Counted from the stretch's first letter, positions 16,603 to 24,735 are shown. The stretch: DNA of 64,000 nt from Candidatus Parcubacteria bacterium (GCA_023432445.1 JAEYUP010000001.1:310001-374000), one strand, 5' to 3'. Program-made: numbers and translations. The notes: generated from the sequence alone by a model not told the origin.

Positions 16603-17211
16603 GTGTCAATCAATCAAAAAGTTCAATCATTTTTCTCAAAATACCCTACACGCATGTACAGCAGGGATGATATTTTGGTCCAACCCGGCGTTATTCCTCA
16701 AGCCTTCTATCTAGTTCAGGGAATCGTCTCGCAATACGACATAGCAAAAAATGGTCAAAAACTGGTAGTCAACACATATAAGCCTGGGGCTTTTATATCT
16801 CTCTCTTGTATTTTAAATAATGCTCCGTCAAGCTTCTTCTTTGAAGCCTCTGGTGGCCAAGTAGTCGTCAACATAGCGCCAGCCGTTGACGTTTACGATT
16901 TCCTAAAAGACAATCCCGATGTCACGCTTGATGCTTTAAGTCGTCTTAGTAGAGGAGGAGACGGTATGATGCAAAGACTCGCTCGAGCTATGGAGGGAGA
17001 TGCTGAGGCGCGCATTTTGCAGGAGTTATTAATAATAAGAGATCGTTTCCCCGAATCTAGTAAAGAAACCTCCATCACTGACGTAGAATTGGCTGCCCGA
17101 ACCGGCCTGGCTCGCGAAACCGTCAATCGTACACTCAAAAGGCTTGTCATAAAAGGGAATATAAAATCCAGCCGAGGAAAGATCACTTTAAACAGCCTAT
17201 CCCACATATAG
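16603..17211 (+). CDS. CRP/FNR-family transcription regulator
   Basis: A 202-residue regulator with an N-terminal cyclic-nucleotide-binding-like beta-barrel (residues about 15-110), a dimer helix and a C-terminal winged helix. The recognition helix reads LARETVNRTLKRL with Arg171, Glu172 and Arg176 matching E. coli CRP Arg180, Glu181 and Arg185, which read TGTGA. FNR has VETISR here, and the FNR N-terminal cysteine cluster is absent. Start is GTG, 7 nt behind AAGGAG. A perfect TGTGA-N6-TCACA site lies 33 nt after its stop, ahead of nrdJ, so nrdJ is the obvious target. The effector is unknown. Confidence 0.88.
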   Translation: MSINQKVQSFFSKYPTRMYSRDDILVQPGVIPQAFYLVQGIVSQYDIAKNGQKLVVNTYKPGAFISLSCILNNAPSSFFFEASGGQVVVNIAPAVDVYDFLKDNPDVTLDALSRLSRGGDGMMQRLARAMEGDAEARILQELLIIRDRFPESSKETSITDVELAARTGLARETVNRTLKRLVIKGNIKSSRGKITLNSLSHI

Positions 17212-17243
17212 CGTATTCTAGTTGTATATAGCACTACATATAG

Positions 17244-17259
17244 TGTGATCGTAGTCACA
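17244..17259. promoter_or_regulatory. CRP-type operator upstream of nrdJ
   Basis: TGTGATCGTAGTCACA is a perfect inverted repeat of the CRP half-site (TGTGA, 6-nt spacer, TCACA). It lies 60 nt before the nrdJ ATG and directly after the gene for a CRP-family protein whose recognition helix has the Arg-Glu...Arg set that reads TGTGA. Whether it activates or represses is unknown. Confidence 0.8.
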
Positions 17260-17318
17260 TACTCTGACCCACATTACCTTTATACTTTTATCCACACCAA
17301 CAAAAAGAAAGGCAAAGT

Positions 17319-19208
17319 ATGGAAGCGACACCTTATCAGCAATTTATTTTCTATCAGTTTTACGCTCGCTGGAACGAAGAATTAGGTCGCCGAGAAACCT
17401 GGGAAGAGGCAGTCCAGCGCTACATGGACTATATGAAAAAGAAGTTAGGCTCTAATCTAAACAAAGATGAGTATCTGTCGATCCATAAAGCAATTCTTAA
17501 TCGCGAAATATGCCCCTCAATGCGCCTACTGTGGTCAGCGGGTAGTGCGGCAGAATCAACCAACGTTACCGCATATAACTGCGCCTATATAGCTCCGGCT
17601 AGCTGGCAGGATCTGGCAGAGATTATGTATGTATCGATGTGTGGTGCGGGTTGCGGGTTTGCCGTTGAAAAAGAAAATGTCGATAAGTTTCCTGCTATTA
17701 AAGAACAAACCGGCAAAACACTTGACACTATTTTTGTCGATGACAGCCGCGAAGGTTGGTGTGACGCCTTCTCCTCCGCTGCTCAAGCTTGGTGTGAGGG
17801 GTTTGACGTTAAAATCAACTACAGTAGAGTTCGCCCAGCTGGCTCCAAGCTAAAAACAATGGGCGGCCGGGCGTCTGGCCCAAAACCATTGATGGAGTTA
17901 ATGGAATCTACGAGAGAAAAAATCCTATCTCGTCAGGGCAAAAAATTATCGTCCCTTGACCTACACGACATAATCTGCCAAATCGGGCAAATCGTTGTAG
18001 CTGGTGGAGTTCGTCGTTCGGCTCTAATATCATTGTCAGAACTTTCAGACACTGCATTACGTGACTCAAAAAAGGGTAAATTTTGGCTTCATAGCCCGCA
18101 ACGCTCCATGGCTAACAATTCTGCTGTGTACGAAAAAAAGCCTTCTATGGCCGAATTTCTGGAAGAGTGGTCGGCACTGGTTAGTTCCGGTAGCGGTGAG
18201 CGTGGTATTTTTAACCGTGGTGAGATACTAAACCAAGTACCGGCGCGGCGAGCTGAGAAGTTAAAGAACCAACACCAAATTGGCGTTAACCCGTGTGGTG
18301 AAATTTATCTTCGCTCCAAACAGTTTTGCAACCTGACATCAATCGTGGTGCGGCCAGATGACACCATGGAAGATCTTAAGCGCAAAATGCGTCTTGCTAC
18401 AATCCTGGGCACATACCAGGCAACACTCACTAACTTTGGATATCTAGGCGATGAGTGGCGCAAGAACTGCGAAGAGGAACAGCTTCTAGGCGTTTCTATC
18501 ACAGGCTACTACGACAACAAGATAGTAAGAAATAACAAAAACCTGGTCGAACTACGCGAAGAGGCTGTCACTGTTAATGCCAAATACGCCAAACGGTTTT
18601 CCGCCAACCCATCCAGCGCCATCACGTGCGTCAAGCCCCACGGCAACTCCGGTCAACTACTGGGAGTCGGGTCCGGCATGCATCCTTGGTTCTCTAAGTA
18701 CTACATCCGACGAGTTCGCATTAGTTCTCGTGATCCACTATTCAGGTTCGCGGTGGACCAAGGAGTTCCATATCACCCAGAGGTTGGAAGCACAAAAGAT
18801 AATGCCACAACTTTCGTACTAGAATTTCCTGTTAAAGCACCCGAAAAAGCCATAGTTAGCAAAGAAGTCTCAGCCATAGAAATGCTTGAAGAGTGGAGGC
18901 GCCTCAAAATACACTTTACCGAGCACAACCCCTCTGTAACGATTTACGTCGGCGACGATGAGTGGCTGGAAGTTGCAAAGTTCGTATACGACAACTGGAA
19001 TATCGTCGGAGGGCTATCGTTTCTACCCCGTACTGATCACGTCTACGAATTAGCACCCTATGAAGCTATCGACAAAAAAGAGTTTGATAAGCGCACCAAA
19101 GAGTTGGGAGAAATAGACTTTAGTAAATTTGCAAGTTACGAAAAGACAGATAACACGACTGGCGCGAAAGAGCTGGCTTGCTCGGCTGGCGTTTGTGAAA
19201 TGAGTTAA
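17319..19208 (+). CDS. nrdJ: Adenosylcobalamin-dependent (class II) ribonucleotide reductase
   Basis: Reduces ribonucleotides to deoxyribonucleotides with a B12 cofactor. The ten-stranded barrel core is present with YNCAYIAP near the N-terminus, the active-site finger loop VNPCGEIYL (Cys326, Glu328) and the re-reducing C-terminal pair ACSAGVCEMS (Cys621 and Cys626). At 629 residues it is a compact monomeric NrdJ/RTPR-type enzyme; no NrdB or NrdG partner is adjacent. B12 dependence is a family property. It lies downstream of a CRP operator and is followed 24 nt later by a transcobalamin-C-like protein and an S-component-like membrane protein. Confidence 0.9.
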   Translation: MEATPYQQFIFYQFYARWNEELGRRETWEEAVQRYMDYMKKKLGSNLNKDEYLSIHKAILNREICPSMRLLWSAGSAAESTNVTAYNCAYIAPASWQDLAEIMYVSMCGAGCGFAVEKENVDKFPAIKEQTGKTLDTIFVDDSREGWCDAFSSAAQAWCEGFDVKINYSRVRPAGSKLKTMGGRASGPKPLMELMESTREKILSRQGKKLSSLDLHDIICQIGQIVVAGGVRRSALISLSELSDTALRDSKKGKFWLHSPQRSMANNSAVYEKKPSMAEFLEEWSALVSSGSGERGIFNRGEILNQVPARRAEKLKNQHQIGVNPCGEIYLRSKQFCNLTSIVVRPDDTMEDLKRKMRLATILGTYQATLTNFGYLGDEWRKNCEEEQLLGVSITGYYDNKIVRNNKNLVELREEAVTVNAKYAKRFSANPSSAITCVKPHGNSGQLLGVGSGMHPWFSKYYIRRVRISSRDPLFRFAVDQGVPYHPEVGSTKDNATTFVLEFPVKAPEKAIVSKEVSAIEMLEEWRRLKIHFTEHNPSVTIYVGDDEWLEVAKFVYDNWNIVGGLSFLPRTDHVYELAPYEAIDKKEFDKRTKELGEIDFSKFASYEKTDNTTGAKELACSAGVCEMS

Positions 19209-19232
19209 ATAATCTATTAAGGAGAAGTAATC

Positions 19233-19643
19233 ATGAATAAATTAAATAAAAATAAGACCTTAAAACTGGTTTTAGCAGTTATTGTGGCAGCAAGCTTGCT
19301 AGTTGGATCAATAACACTGTACCAGCTGAATCAACCTTCAGCCGATCCGGCGCCCAACAATACTGAAGATACCCAAAAGATAGTTAATACAGGTAGAACG
19401 GAGATAACCTACAAAGGTACGCCGGGCATAACTTCCCTGGAACAGCTAAAGCTTGAGGCTTCCGACGTAGTCACACAAACTAGCACCTACGGTGAATTAG
19501 TCGACTCCATCGAAGGGCACAAAGGCGGCACCGATGGTAAGTATTGGAGTTTTTACGTGAATGGAGAAATGGCTCAGGTTGGCGCTGGGGCCTACATCCA
19601 AAATGAGGGAGATGTGATCGAATGGAAATTTCAAAAATTATAA
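19233..19643 (+). CDS. DUF4430 (transcobalamin-C-like) surface protein
   Basis: A 136-residue protein with an N-terminal membrane anchor or signal (residues 8-30) and a DUF4430 domain: TYGELVDSIEGHKGGTDGKY, WSFYVNGEMAQVGAGAYIQ, GDVIEWKF. That domain matches the C-terminal beta-domain of transcobalamin and intrinsic factor, which contacts cobalamin. There is no lipobox cysteine, so it is probably a membrane-anchored rather than lipid-anchored protein. A strong AAGGAG precedes the ATG. Placed between a B12-dependent reductase and an S-component-like protein, it is a good candidate for extracellular cobalamin capture; B12 binding itself is inferred. Confidence 0.8.
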   Translation: MNKLNKNKTLKLVLAVIVAASLLVGSITLYQLNQPSADPAPNNTEDTQKIVNTGRTEITYKGTPGITSLEQLKLEASDVVTQTSTYGELVDSIEGHKGGTDGKYWSFYVNGEMAQVGAGAYIQNEGDVIEWKFQKL

Positions 19644-20251
19644 ACAAACACCTCATCAAAATAGCCATTCTAGTGTTGATATTGCTGACCGTATTTTGGC
19701 GATTAGGGCCTCACATACCAAATTTTGCACCAGTGAGCGCAGTAGCACTAGTACTCAGCATGACAATCGGTTGGCGCAAATCTTTGGCGATAACCTTAAC
19801 AATAATGGCTATATCCGACCTAGCTATCGGCGGATACTCTGGCATGCAATGGACATGGCTAGGCTTTGCACTAATAACCGTATTTGGCTACACCATAAGA
19901 CGACTGCAGATGACCTGGCGTATCTTGGGCGGAGCGCTCGGTGCAAGCATGATATTCTATATCGTATCTAACTTTGGAACTTGGCTATCTAGTGGTATGT
20001 ACGCGCCAAATATTGCAGGACTAGTGGAGTGCTACGTCATGGCGTTGCCTTTTATTAAGGCAACGATCGTCTCCGACCTATTTTTTACCTCCATACTGCT
20101 TGCTAGCTATGAAGTTGTTAAGGGCTACAAGACAGAGCGTCTTTATTGCAACCTAACCGAACCGGTCTCGATATACTTCCAGAAAGTCAGTCCGAACCAA
20201 AGGAAGCTCGTCGTCACATTTGCGATAAGCGTGTTAACCAAGACCCCGTAG
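19622..20251 (+). CDS. ECF-transporter S-component-like membrane protein (DUF6580 type)
   Basis: About five to six helices with the conserved opening PHIPNFAPVSAVALVLS and ISDLAIGGYSG, which I associate with the DUF6580 / ECF S-component-like family. S components bind a vitamin and dock on a shared EcfT/EcfA module; none of these is in the window. It overlaps the DUF4430 gene by 22 nt, so both are translated together, and cobalamin is the most economical substrate guess. The natural domain appears to end near residue 175; the last 30-odd residues (from about TEPVSIYF) are antisense to a decayed MFS gene start and are probably not native. Confidence 0.7.
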   Translation: MEISKIINKHLIKIAILVLILLTVFWRLGPHIPNFAPVSAVALVLSMTIGWRKSLAITLTIMAISDLAIGGYSGMQWTWLGFALITVFGYTIRRLQMTWRILGGALGASMIFYIVSNFGTWLSSGMYAPNIAGLVECYVMALPFIKATIVSDLFFTSILLASYEVVKGYKTERLYCNLTEPVSIYFQKVSPNQRKLVVTFAISVLTKTP

Positions 20252-20325
20252 AAATGTTTCATTCTCGCTATTATATCAGACTGTAAACTATGGTCTGAGC
20301 GTGCCGGCGAACACTTGCCAGTCGA
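20157..20325 (-). pseudogene. Decayed second copy of the heliorhodopsin-MFS junction
   Basis: This segment aligns along its whole length with 15409-15567: the reverse strand carries the first ~36 codons of an MFS gene (start near 20264), the same TATAAT spacer, and the last codons of a heliorhodopsin, WQVFAGTLRP followed by TAG. Roughly three quarters of bases match. The retinal-lysine position upstream is not recognisable (LGYSLDW instead of AKSLLAW), and the sequence abuts the sortase stop codon at 20341. It is a fragment left by duplication, recombination or replacement. Confidence 0.85.
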
Positions 20326-20340
20326 GGCTATACCCCAGGG

Positions 20341-21267
20341 CTAGGTTATCTGCTCCGTGTAAATAACAACCCGCTTGTCCATAGTGCGACCATCTGCGGT
20401 CCACTCACCAGCGCAAGTCATTAGGTTAAGACCGCGAAGCACACCGTTTTTCGGTAGCAAGACCTTTTTCATGTCAACCTCACCAAGCTCCAGCACCTCT
20501 TTATCAACGACCTTGTAAGTCAAACTGGTGCGGTCGCCCTTCTCTAGCACAATCTCATCACCTACGCTCAGCGTGTCTAAATTTGCGAAGAGACCTTCTC
20601 GAGTCGGTCCTGAGGCGTGAGCATTTATAAACACCGCTCCGATCTCACCCGGCCTTACGCTGCCTGTATACCAGCCAGAATCATAAATGTTAATTGGCGA
20701 CTGGACGGCGTTGTCCAGGTTCACACCCATGGGCAAAACGCGTGCTTCGACGCCGATCTTGTCAATGTAGATGGCTCTGGGCAGGTCCGCTGAGACTTCG
20801 TAGTTTTTTAGACTGTCCTCTGGCAATGCGGTCTCATCCCTTCCCTCAGCTACAGTATCACCGCCAAGCTGACTTACGCCTGCCACCTCAGAACCAGCAA
20901 TCTGCTTATACTGATCGTTGGTCAGCCAAACGTCAAACCCGATATAACCAGTAACGACGAGCACCAGAGCAGCGGCACCATTAAGCAAGGTGCGCTTGTT
21001 TAACACCAGCTTTGGGGATCTGCGGGGTTTCTTAGAGTGTTTTTTCAGCGCCTCTTCCAACACTCTCGTCTTTTGCGCTTCGCTTAGCTTCGAGTGACTG
21101 TGCGACACAGGGTGCTTTGGCGCCTCTTCAACCATCAACGCGTGAGCAGCGGACACGCTTCGTGACTGCACTCGAACAGGGCTGGACCGGTTAACAACCG
21201 CGTGCGGTCTCGACTGGGGCCGTATCCGACCCCTCGAAGTATGGCGCGGGGGTGTTATGTCGTTCAT
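20341..21267 (-). CDS. Sortase (class E/F-like transpeptidase)
   Basis: A 308-residue membrane-anchored sortase. A long basic cytoplasmic N-terminus (1-92) precedes one membrane helix (93-113) and the catalytic beta-barrel. Catalytic His217 is in VFINAHASGP, Cys285 in NLMTCAGEW and Arg299 in DKRVVIY, so the triad is complete. Sortases cut a C-terminal sorting signal and attach the protein to the cell wall. The gene lies 6 nt after a 584-residue protein with a PPNTG sorting signal, its evident substrate. The long charged cytoplasmic tail is unusual for the family. Confidence 0.9.
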   Translation of the reverse strand: MNDITPPRHTSRGRIRPQSRPHAVVNRSSPVRVQSRSVSAAHALMVEEAPKHPVSHSHSKLSEAQKTRVLEEALKKHSKKPRRSPKLVLNKRTLLNGAAALVLVVTGYIGFDVWLTNDQYKQIAGSEVAGVSQLGGDTVAEGRDETALPEDSLKNYEVSADLPRAIYIDKIGVEARVLPMGVNLDNAVQSPINIYDSGWYTGSVRPGEIGAVFINAHASGPTREGLFANLDTLSVGDEIVLEKGDRTSLTYKVVDKEVLELGEVDMKKVLLPKNGVLRGLNLMTCAGEWTADGRTMDKRVVIYTEQIT

Positions 21268-21273
21268 GGTTAT

Positions 21274-23028
21274 TTATCTGTTGGTTTTTAGTCGGCTAGC
21301 TGCAGAGAATATGATCACAGCACTCACAAGGCCGAGGACGAGCAATGCAGATGGGTTGGCTTTTGCCATCTCTGCAAATCCAGTGTTAGGAGGATTGACC
21401 GATGAGCCGGTGTTCAACGCCGTTATCACAACATCGTTGCCATCGCCACCTTCGTAGGTAATACTAAAGATCATGCCGTCAACCGTAAACTGATCACCTT
21501 CATCCAACCCACTAAAGTGGCCACTCACAGCCGTATCGCTGCGGTTGTCAATTATCGTGAACTGGTCGCCTGTATTGATCACCCACTCACCGTACAGTTG
21601 AACGTCAAGCTGGCTTGCGTCGTCCCCAGAACTGTATATTATGACCGCACTGCTCGACCCTTCGTAGTCTTCACCTGCAATAACTTGGTCGTAAGCTTCG
21701 GTATCTTGTAGCTCAACTTCCAAAACAGAGCCATAGAGTAAGCCCAGTGTATCTAACACCGTAATAGTCCCTGGACTATTACCTGGTGCTAACGTGAAAG
21801 TGCCCACGGATAGGTTATAAACATTAATGAAGGCGCTCTGAAGTCCAACAATCAGCGTGGAGGCTATGCCCGTACCAACAATGCGAGATCTATCTCCCCA
21901 CAAGTATAGAGTTCCGCGAGATCCTGACAAGTTTACTGTCTCGTTATAGCCAATGAACGAGCCTGCGCTAGGTTGGTTATCCGCATAAGCAGTGGATAAG
22001 AGAGGAATTGACGCAATACCAGACGCACCTATAACTGCGGACGCATTCGAGTCACCCGCCATATTTTCAATAGTGTATCCATTGTATGAGATCGGGCCGG
22101 TGAAGGCGACAGGTGACGGGCCTTCGTGCACAAGGTTACTCCCAAGGTTCAAGGTTCCAGAAAAGGTGTGTAGCGTTCTATGCGACTGAGCAATGCTCAT
22201 AAACCCACAGTTCCCTGAAGATATGCTCTGTACGCCTACGCTGTGGATGGAAGGTACACCGCTTATATTAAGCGGCGCAGTGATTTCTCTATCCCCTAAA
22301 CTAGACAAGTAAAGGTTTACGCCGTCACTTAAAGTTGTAGCTACTCCGCCCGCACCGAAGTCCCAGTGCACATCTCCGCCCGATATGTCCATACTGCCGG
22401 TATAATACACCCGTTCACCGCTTACACTATATGCTCCTCGTATATCCGCTGCGTTAGTGGCGTCCACCGTCACACCACCAGCCCCTATCAACCCATCTAT
22501 TGTCGTACACTCAACAGCCATTGAACTCTCAACCGACAGATTATGACCATTAACGTCCAGAGGGCCTATTATCCTATATATATCTACAAACGTCGTATCA
22601 CCTGTAAGCGACAGACTTCCCCCAAAATAGGCTAACCCTGAAGACTGGTTATCGAAAGTACCGCTTAGCAGCAGTTCGTAAGAGCTGGGCGTGGAATCGC
22701 CTGGAGACCCTTGATGCAAGCCGACGGTACTGCCGGGAGAAGGGTCACCAATCACGGTTATACCGACAAGACTTAGATTCTCTATGTCGTTATAAAAGTC
22801 AGTAGTGATGTCTGCGTCGAGTATCACCGCGTCGCCGTTTACCGGCGCGCTCCCAGTATTCCAGTTTGCTCCTGTACTAAACTTAAGATCAAATGCACCC
22901 CCACCACCGGTCCAAGTAAGCGTCGCCGCACTGGCAGACTGGCTTAAACCAAGTTGTGACAATAAGACTGCAAACACAAATAGAGAGCCAATCAATGATA
23001 TTTTCGTGAAGCCACGTCTTTCAGACAT
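21274..23028 (-). CDS. Cell-wall-anchored surface protein (PPNTG sorting signal)
   Basis: A 584-residue exported protein. Signal peptide at residues about 10-34 (ending SASA), a long Gly/Ser/Thr/Asp-rich region of short beta-strand repeats beginning TLTWTGGGGAFDLKFSTG, resembling autotransporter-associated beta-helix repeats, then a sorting signal NPPNTGF, a hydrophobic helix (SALLVLGLVSAVIIFSA) and a basic tail RLKTNR. Bacterial examples with TWTGGG..NWST starts form parallel beta-helices used for adhesion. The sortase immediately downstream should anchor it. Ligand unknown. Confidence 0.85.
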   Translation of the reverse strand: MSERRGFTKISLIGSLFVFAVLLSQLGLSQSASAATLTWTGGGGAFDLKFSTGANWNTGSAPVNGDAVILDADITTDFYNDIENLSLVGITVIGDPSPGSTVGLHQGSPGDSTPSSYELLLSGTFDNQSSGLAYFGGSLSLTGDTTFVDIYRIIGPLDVNGHNLSVESSMAVECTTIDGLIGAGGVTVDATNAADIRGAYSVSGERVYYTGSMDISGGDVHWDFGAGGVATTLSDGVNLYLSSLGDREITAPLNISGVPSIHSVGVQSISSGNCGFMSIAQSHRTLHTFSGTLNLGSNLVHEGPSPVAFTGPISYNGYTIENMAGDSNASAVIGASGIASIPLLSTAYADNQPSAGSFIGYNETVNLSGSRGTLYLWGDRSRIVGTGIASTLIVGLQSAFINVYNLSVGTFTLAPGNSPGTITVLDTLGLLYGSVLEVELQDTEAYDQVIAGEDYEGSSSAVIIYSSGDDASQLDVQLYGEWVINTGDQFTIIDNRSDTAVSGHFSGLDEGDQFTVDGMIFSITYEGGDGNDVVITALNTGSSVNPPNTGFAEMAKANPSALLVLGLVSAVIIFSAASRLKTNR

Positions 23029-23083
23029 ATTTTTCCTTTTTTTGTTTTTTGAATGTGTTACTTATAGAATACTCTGAACGTGC

Positions 23084-23268
23084 TTACGGTGTCAACTGCT
23101 TATCGGTAAAAACAACCAGCCTCTCGGTGTAAGTATTGCGCTGATAGTCCCACTCACCCTCACAGGTGATTAGGTTAAGATGCGTACCAGACGAACTTGC
23201 GAATACTTCCCGTGGAGCTGCCTCTGAGTTGTAGCGACGAATCTCGGTGACAACAAACTTCACGCTTT
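23084..23268 (-). pseudogene. C-terminal fragment of a second sortase
   Basis: The minus strand encodes VKFVVTEIRRYNSEAAPREV..., THLNLITCEGEWD and RLVVFTDK, which is the catalytic-Cys and Arg end of a sortase of the same type as the intact gene at 20341. The N-terminal membrane anchor, barrel and catalytic His are missing; upstream sequence turns into unrelated DNA near 23270. It cannot be active. Confidence 0.75.
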
Positions 23269-23294
23269 GTTCGCGGAGCCTCGATTTGCAACAA

Positions 23295-23500
23295 ACGGGG
23301 AAATCCATATCATTCCAGTAGCGGTTGTTCCCGAAAACCGTCCAGAGATTATGGTTGATGGACAAGAAGTGACTGACTATCGATGGATTGCGCCTGGCAG
23401 TCTCCTTTCGTCTCGTAGAGCTCCAGTCGTTAACTTCTCAGACGGATATCTGCAGAGCACCCTTCCTGGGGTGCTACGAGCATTTGATTCAAAGTCGTAA
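23295..23500 (+). pseudogene. Possible C-terminal fragment of a Nudix hydrolase
   Basis: An open stretch encodes HIIPVAVVPENRPEIMVDGQ then EVTDYRWIAPGSLLS, which reads like the last third of a Nudix protein (the E-DYRWV-P-ELL pattern). No Nudix box is present upstream; the sequence merges into the broken sortase. I regard it as debris; the family match is tentative. Confidence 0.35.
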
Positions 23501-23507
23501 GCCTACT

Positions 23508-23870
23508 CTAAGCGCTTAGCTGCTTCGACTTGTACACCACCATCTTTTTAACGAGATCATAGGGAATTGGTTGGTCTAGCGGAAACTGCACAGAGCCCCT
23601 GCCTTGTTTGTAGTGAGCGAGCTGTTCGGAAAACTCCTTGTGAGATTCTGGTGTCGCATACACCCCGATATGATTTTCAAATGCAGCAAAGTAAATGAGT
23701 GGCTTGCCGTTCAACTTATAGGCCGGCATGCCGTAGGCTATGCTCTCGATTGCACGCGGTGAGGACTCGTGCACAATGGCTCGGAGTTGCTTCAATATGC
23801 CCTGCGCCCGAGGGTTAGCTTTAATTATGTAATCGTCGACATCTTTGAATTTGCTGGAGCTGGTGTTCAT
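23508..23870 (-). CDS. DUF1801 / YdhG-like protein
   Basis: A 120-residue protein of the DUF1801 family (frataxin-like fold). Typical features are DVDDYIIKANPRAQGILKQL, ESIAYGMPAYKLNGKPLIYF and HIGVYATPES. Some members were named iron chaperones, but the biochemical role is not settled. Residues around YGMPAY are the family hallmark. A second, more distant member lies at 29608. It is a lone gene, 27 nt downstream of the NADAR gene on the same strand. Confidence 0.85.
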   Translation of the reverse strand: MNTSSSKFKDVDDYIIKANPRAQGILKQLRAIVHESSPRAIESIAYGMPAYKLNGKPLIYFAAFENHIGVYATPESHKEFSEQLAHYKQGRGSVQFPLDQPIPYDLVKKMVVYKSKQLSA

Positions 23871-23896
23871 ACAGTCAGTATAGCAAATGGCAAGTT

Positions 23897-24340
23897 TTAG
23901 CTAAGCTCAGCCCTGAGTTGCATCCAGATTTTACCAAGCATGTTCTCGCCCTTTCTATCAGGGCCCCAGCCCCAAAAGGCGTCGTTGGGGTTTGTCTCTA
24001 CGATCGGCCTGTCGCCAGATTTGCGCAGCGTTTCTTGGACCAGTGGGTGCTGGTCGTATTTGGCTCGGACGATTTCTTCCATGATGACGATGCGTTTGGC
24101 ACGCCAGTTTGGATCGTCATACTGTTTGTTGTCGTTTGCGAGGTCGTCGGCTTCTCTTGGAGACCTAGTGAGGCGCACCTGCTCGGCGAGCTCGGGGTTG
24201 GTTTTAAAAAAGTGCGCCGCCTGAAAGGCGTGTTCGGCGGTTGGATATTGCTTGCCTCGCCACTCTATTTGGAATGGGGCGTAGCTGTCGAAGACGTACC
24301 AGTCGTCGAGAAAGAAGGCGGCGATGTTGTCTTTGGTCAT
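23897..24340 (-). CDS. NADAR-family protein (YbiA-like N-glycosidase)
   Basis: A 147-residue NADAR domain: FFLDDWYVFDSYAP, the core YPTAEHAFQAAHFF, and NPNDAFWGWGPDRKGENMLG. Characterised relatives hydrolyse N-glycosidic bonds in riboflavin-pathway intermediates or remove ADP-ribose from guanine in DNA or NAD-derived products. The catalytic Glu of the YPTxEH motif and the DAFWG motif are intact, so the protein should be active. The role here is unknown; NADAR genes are often found with mobile or defence genes. Confidence 0.88.
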   Translation of the reverse strand: MTKDNIAAFFLDDWYVFDSYAPFQIEWRGKQYPTAEHAFQAAHFFKTNPELAEQVRLTRSPREADDLANDNKQYDDPNWRAKRIVIMEEIVRAKYDQHPLVQETLRKSGDRPIVETNPNDAFWGWGPDRKGENMLGKIWMQLRAELS

Positions 24341-24361
24341 ATGGTGATTATAGCAAGAAGC

Positions 24362-24640
24362 CTAGCCCTTCACCCCATCAAGCCGAAGTGTGTCGCTTTC
24401 ATCGGTGTGCGGGCCGGTCGAGCCGACGTGCTTGGCGCTGATCTTTGGGCCGTTCTTGATAACGTGAACGAGCGCCATCGCGTGGCCGTGGCCGAGATCG
24501 AAATCGCTTTTTAGCCAGGCGACGATCTCGCCGGCTTTGGTGTCGCTGGTGAATCCTTTGGTTTTGGCGAGGTCGATAAATTCGTTGCGTGTTTTGCCCG
24601 TTTTTTGCTCGATGTTGTCTAGGTAGGCTTGGAAGGACAT
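24362..24640 (-). CDS. DUF4287 domain protein
   Basis: A 92-residue protein starting MSFQAYLDNIEQKTGKTRNE and containing KAGEIVAWLKSDFDLGHGHA, the signature of DUF4287. These small proteins are widespread and uncharacterised; the helix-rich N-terminus followed by GHGHAMALVHVIK is the conserved core. It is one of a row of leftward single-gene units (23.5-25.8 kb) with no evident shared function. Confidence 0.82.
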   Translation of the reverse strand: MSFQAYLDNIEQKTGKTRNEFIDLAKTKGFTSDTKAGEIVAWLKSDFDLGHGHAMALVHVIKNGPKISAKHVGSTGPHTDESDTLRLDGVKG

Positions 24641-24735
24641 AGGGTTATTGTAGCAGGAAGGTGGTGCTATGGATTATGCCTTAGCTCAGCCCAGAGGACC
24701 ATCTTGCGCCTTAATCATGTTACAATCAAATCACG

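Noticed and set aside
17212..17318. Cobalamin riboswitch ahead of nrdJ
   Set aside because: The gap is only about 107 nt, too short for the aptamer, and no B12-box-like sequence is visible; a CRP site is present.
23918..24514. Rightward 198-codon open frame
   Set aside because: Antisense shadow of the NADAR and DUF4287 genes, both of which have clear family motifs.
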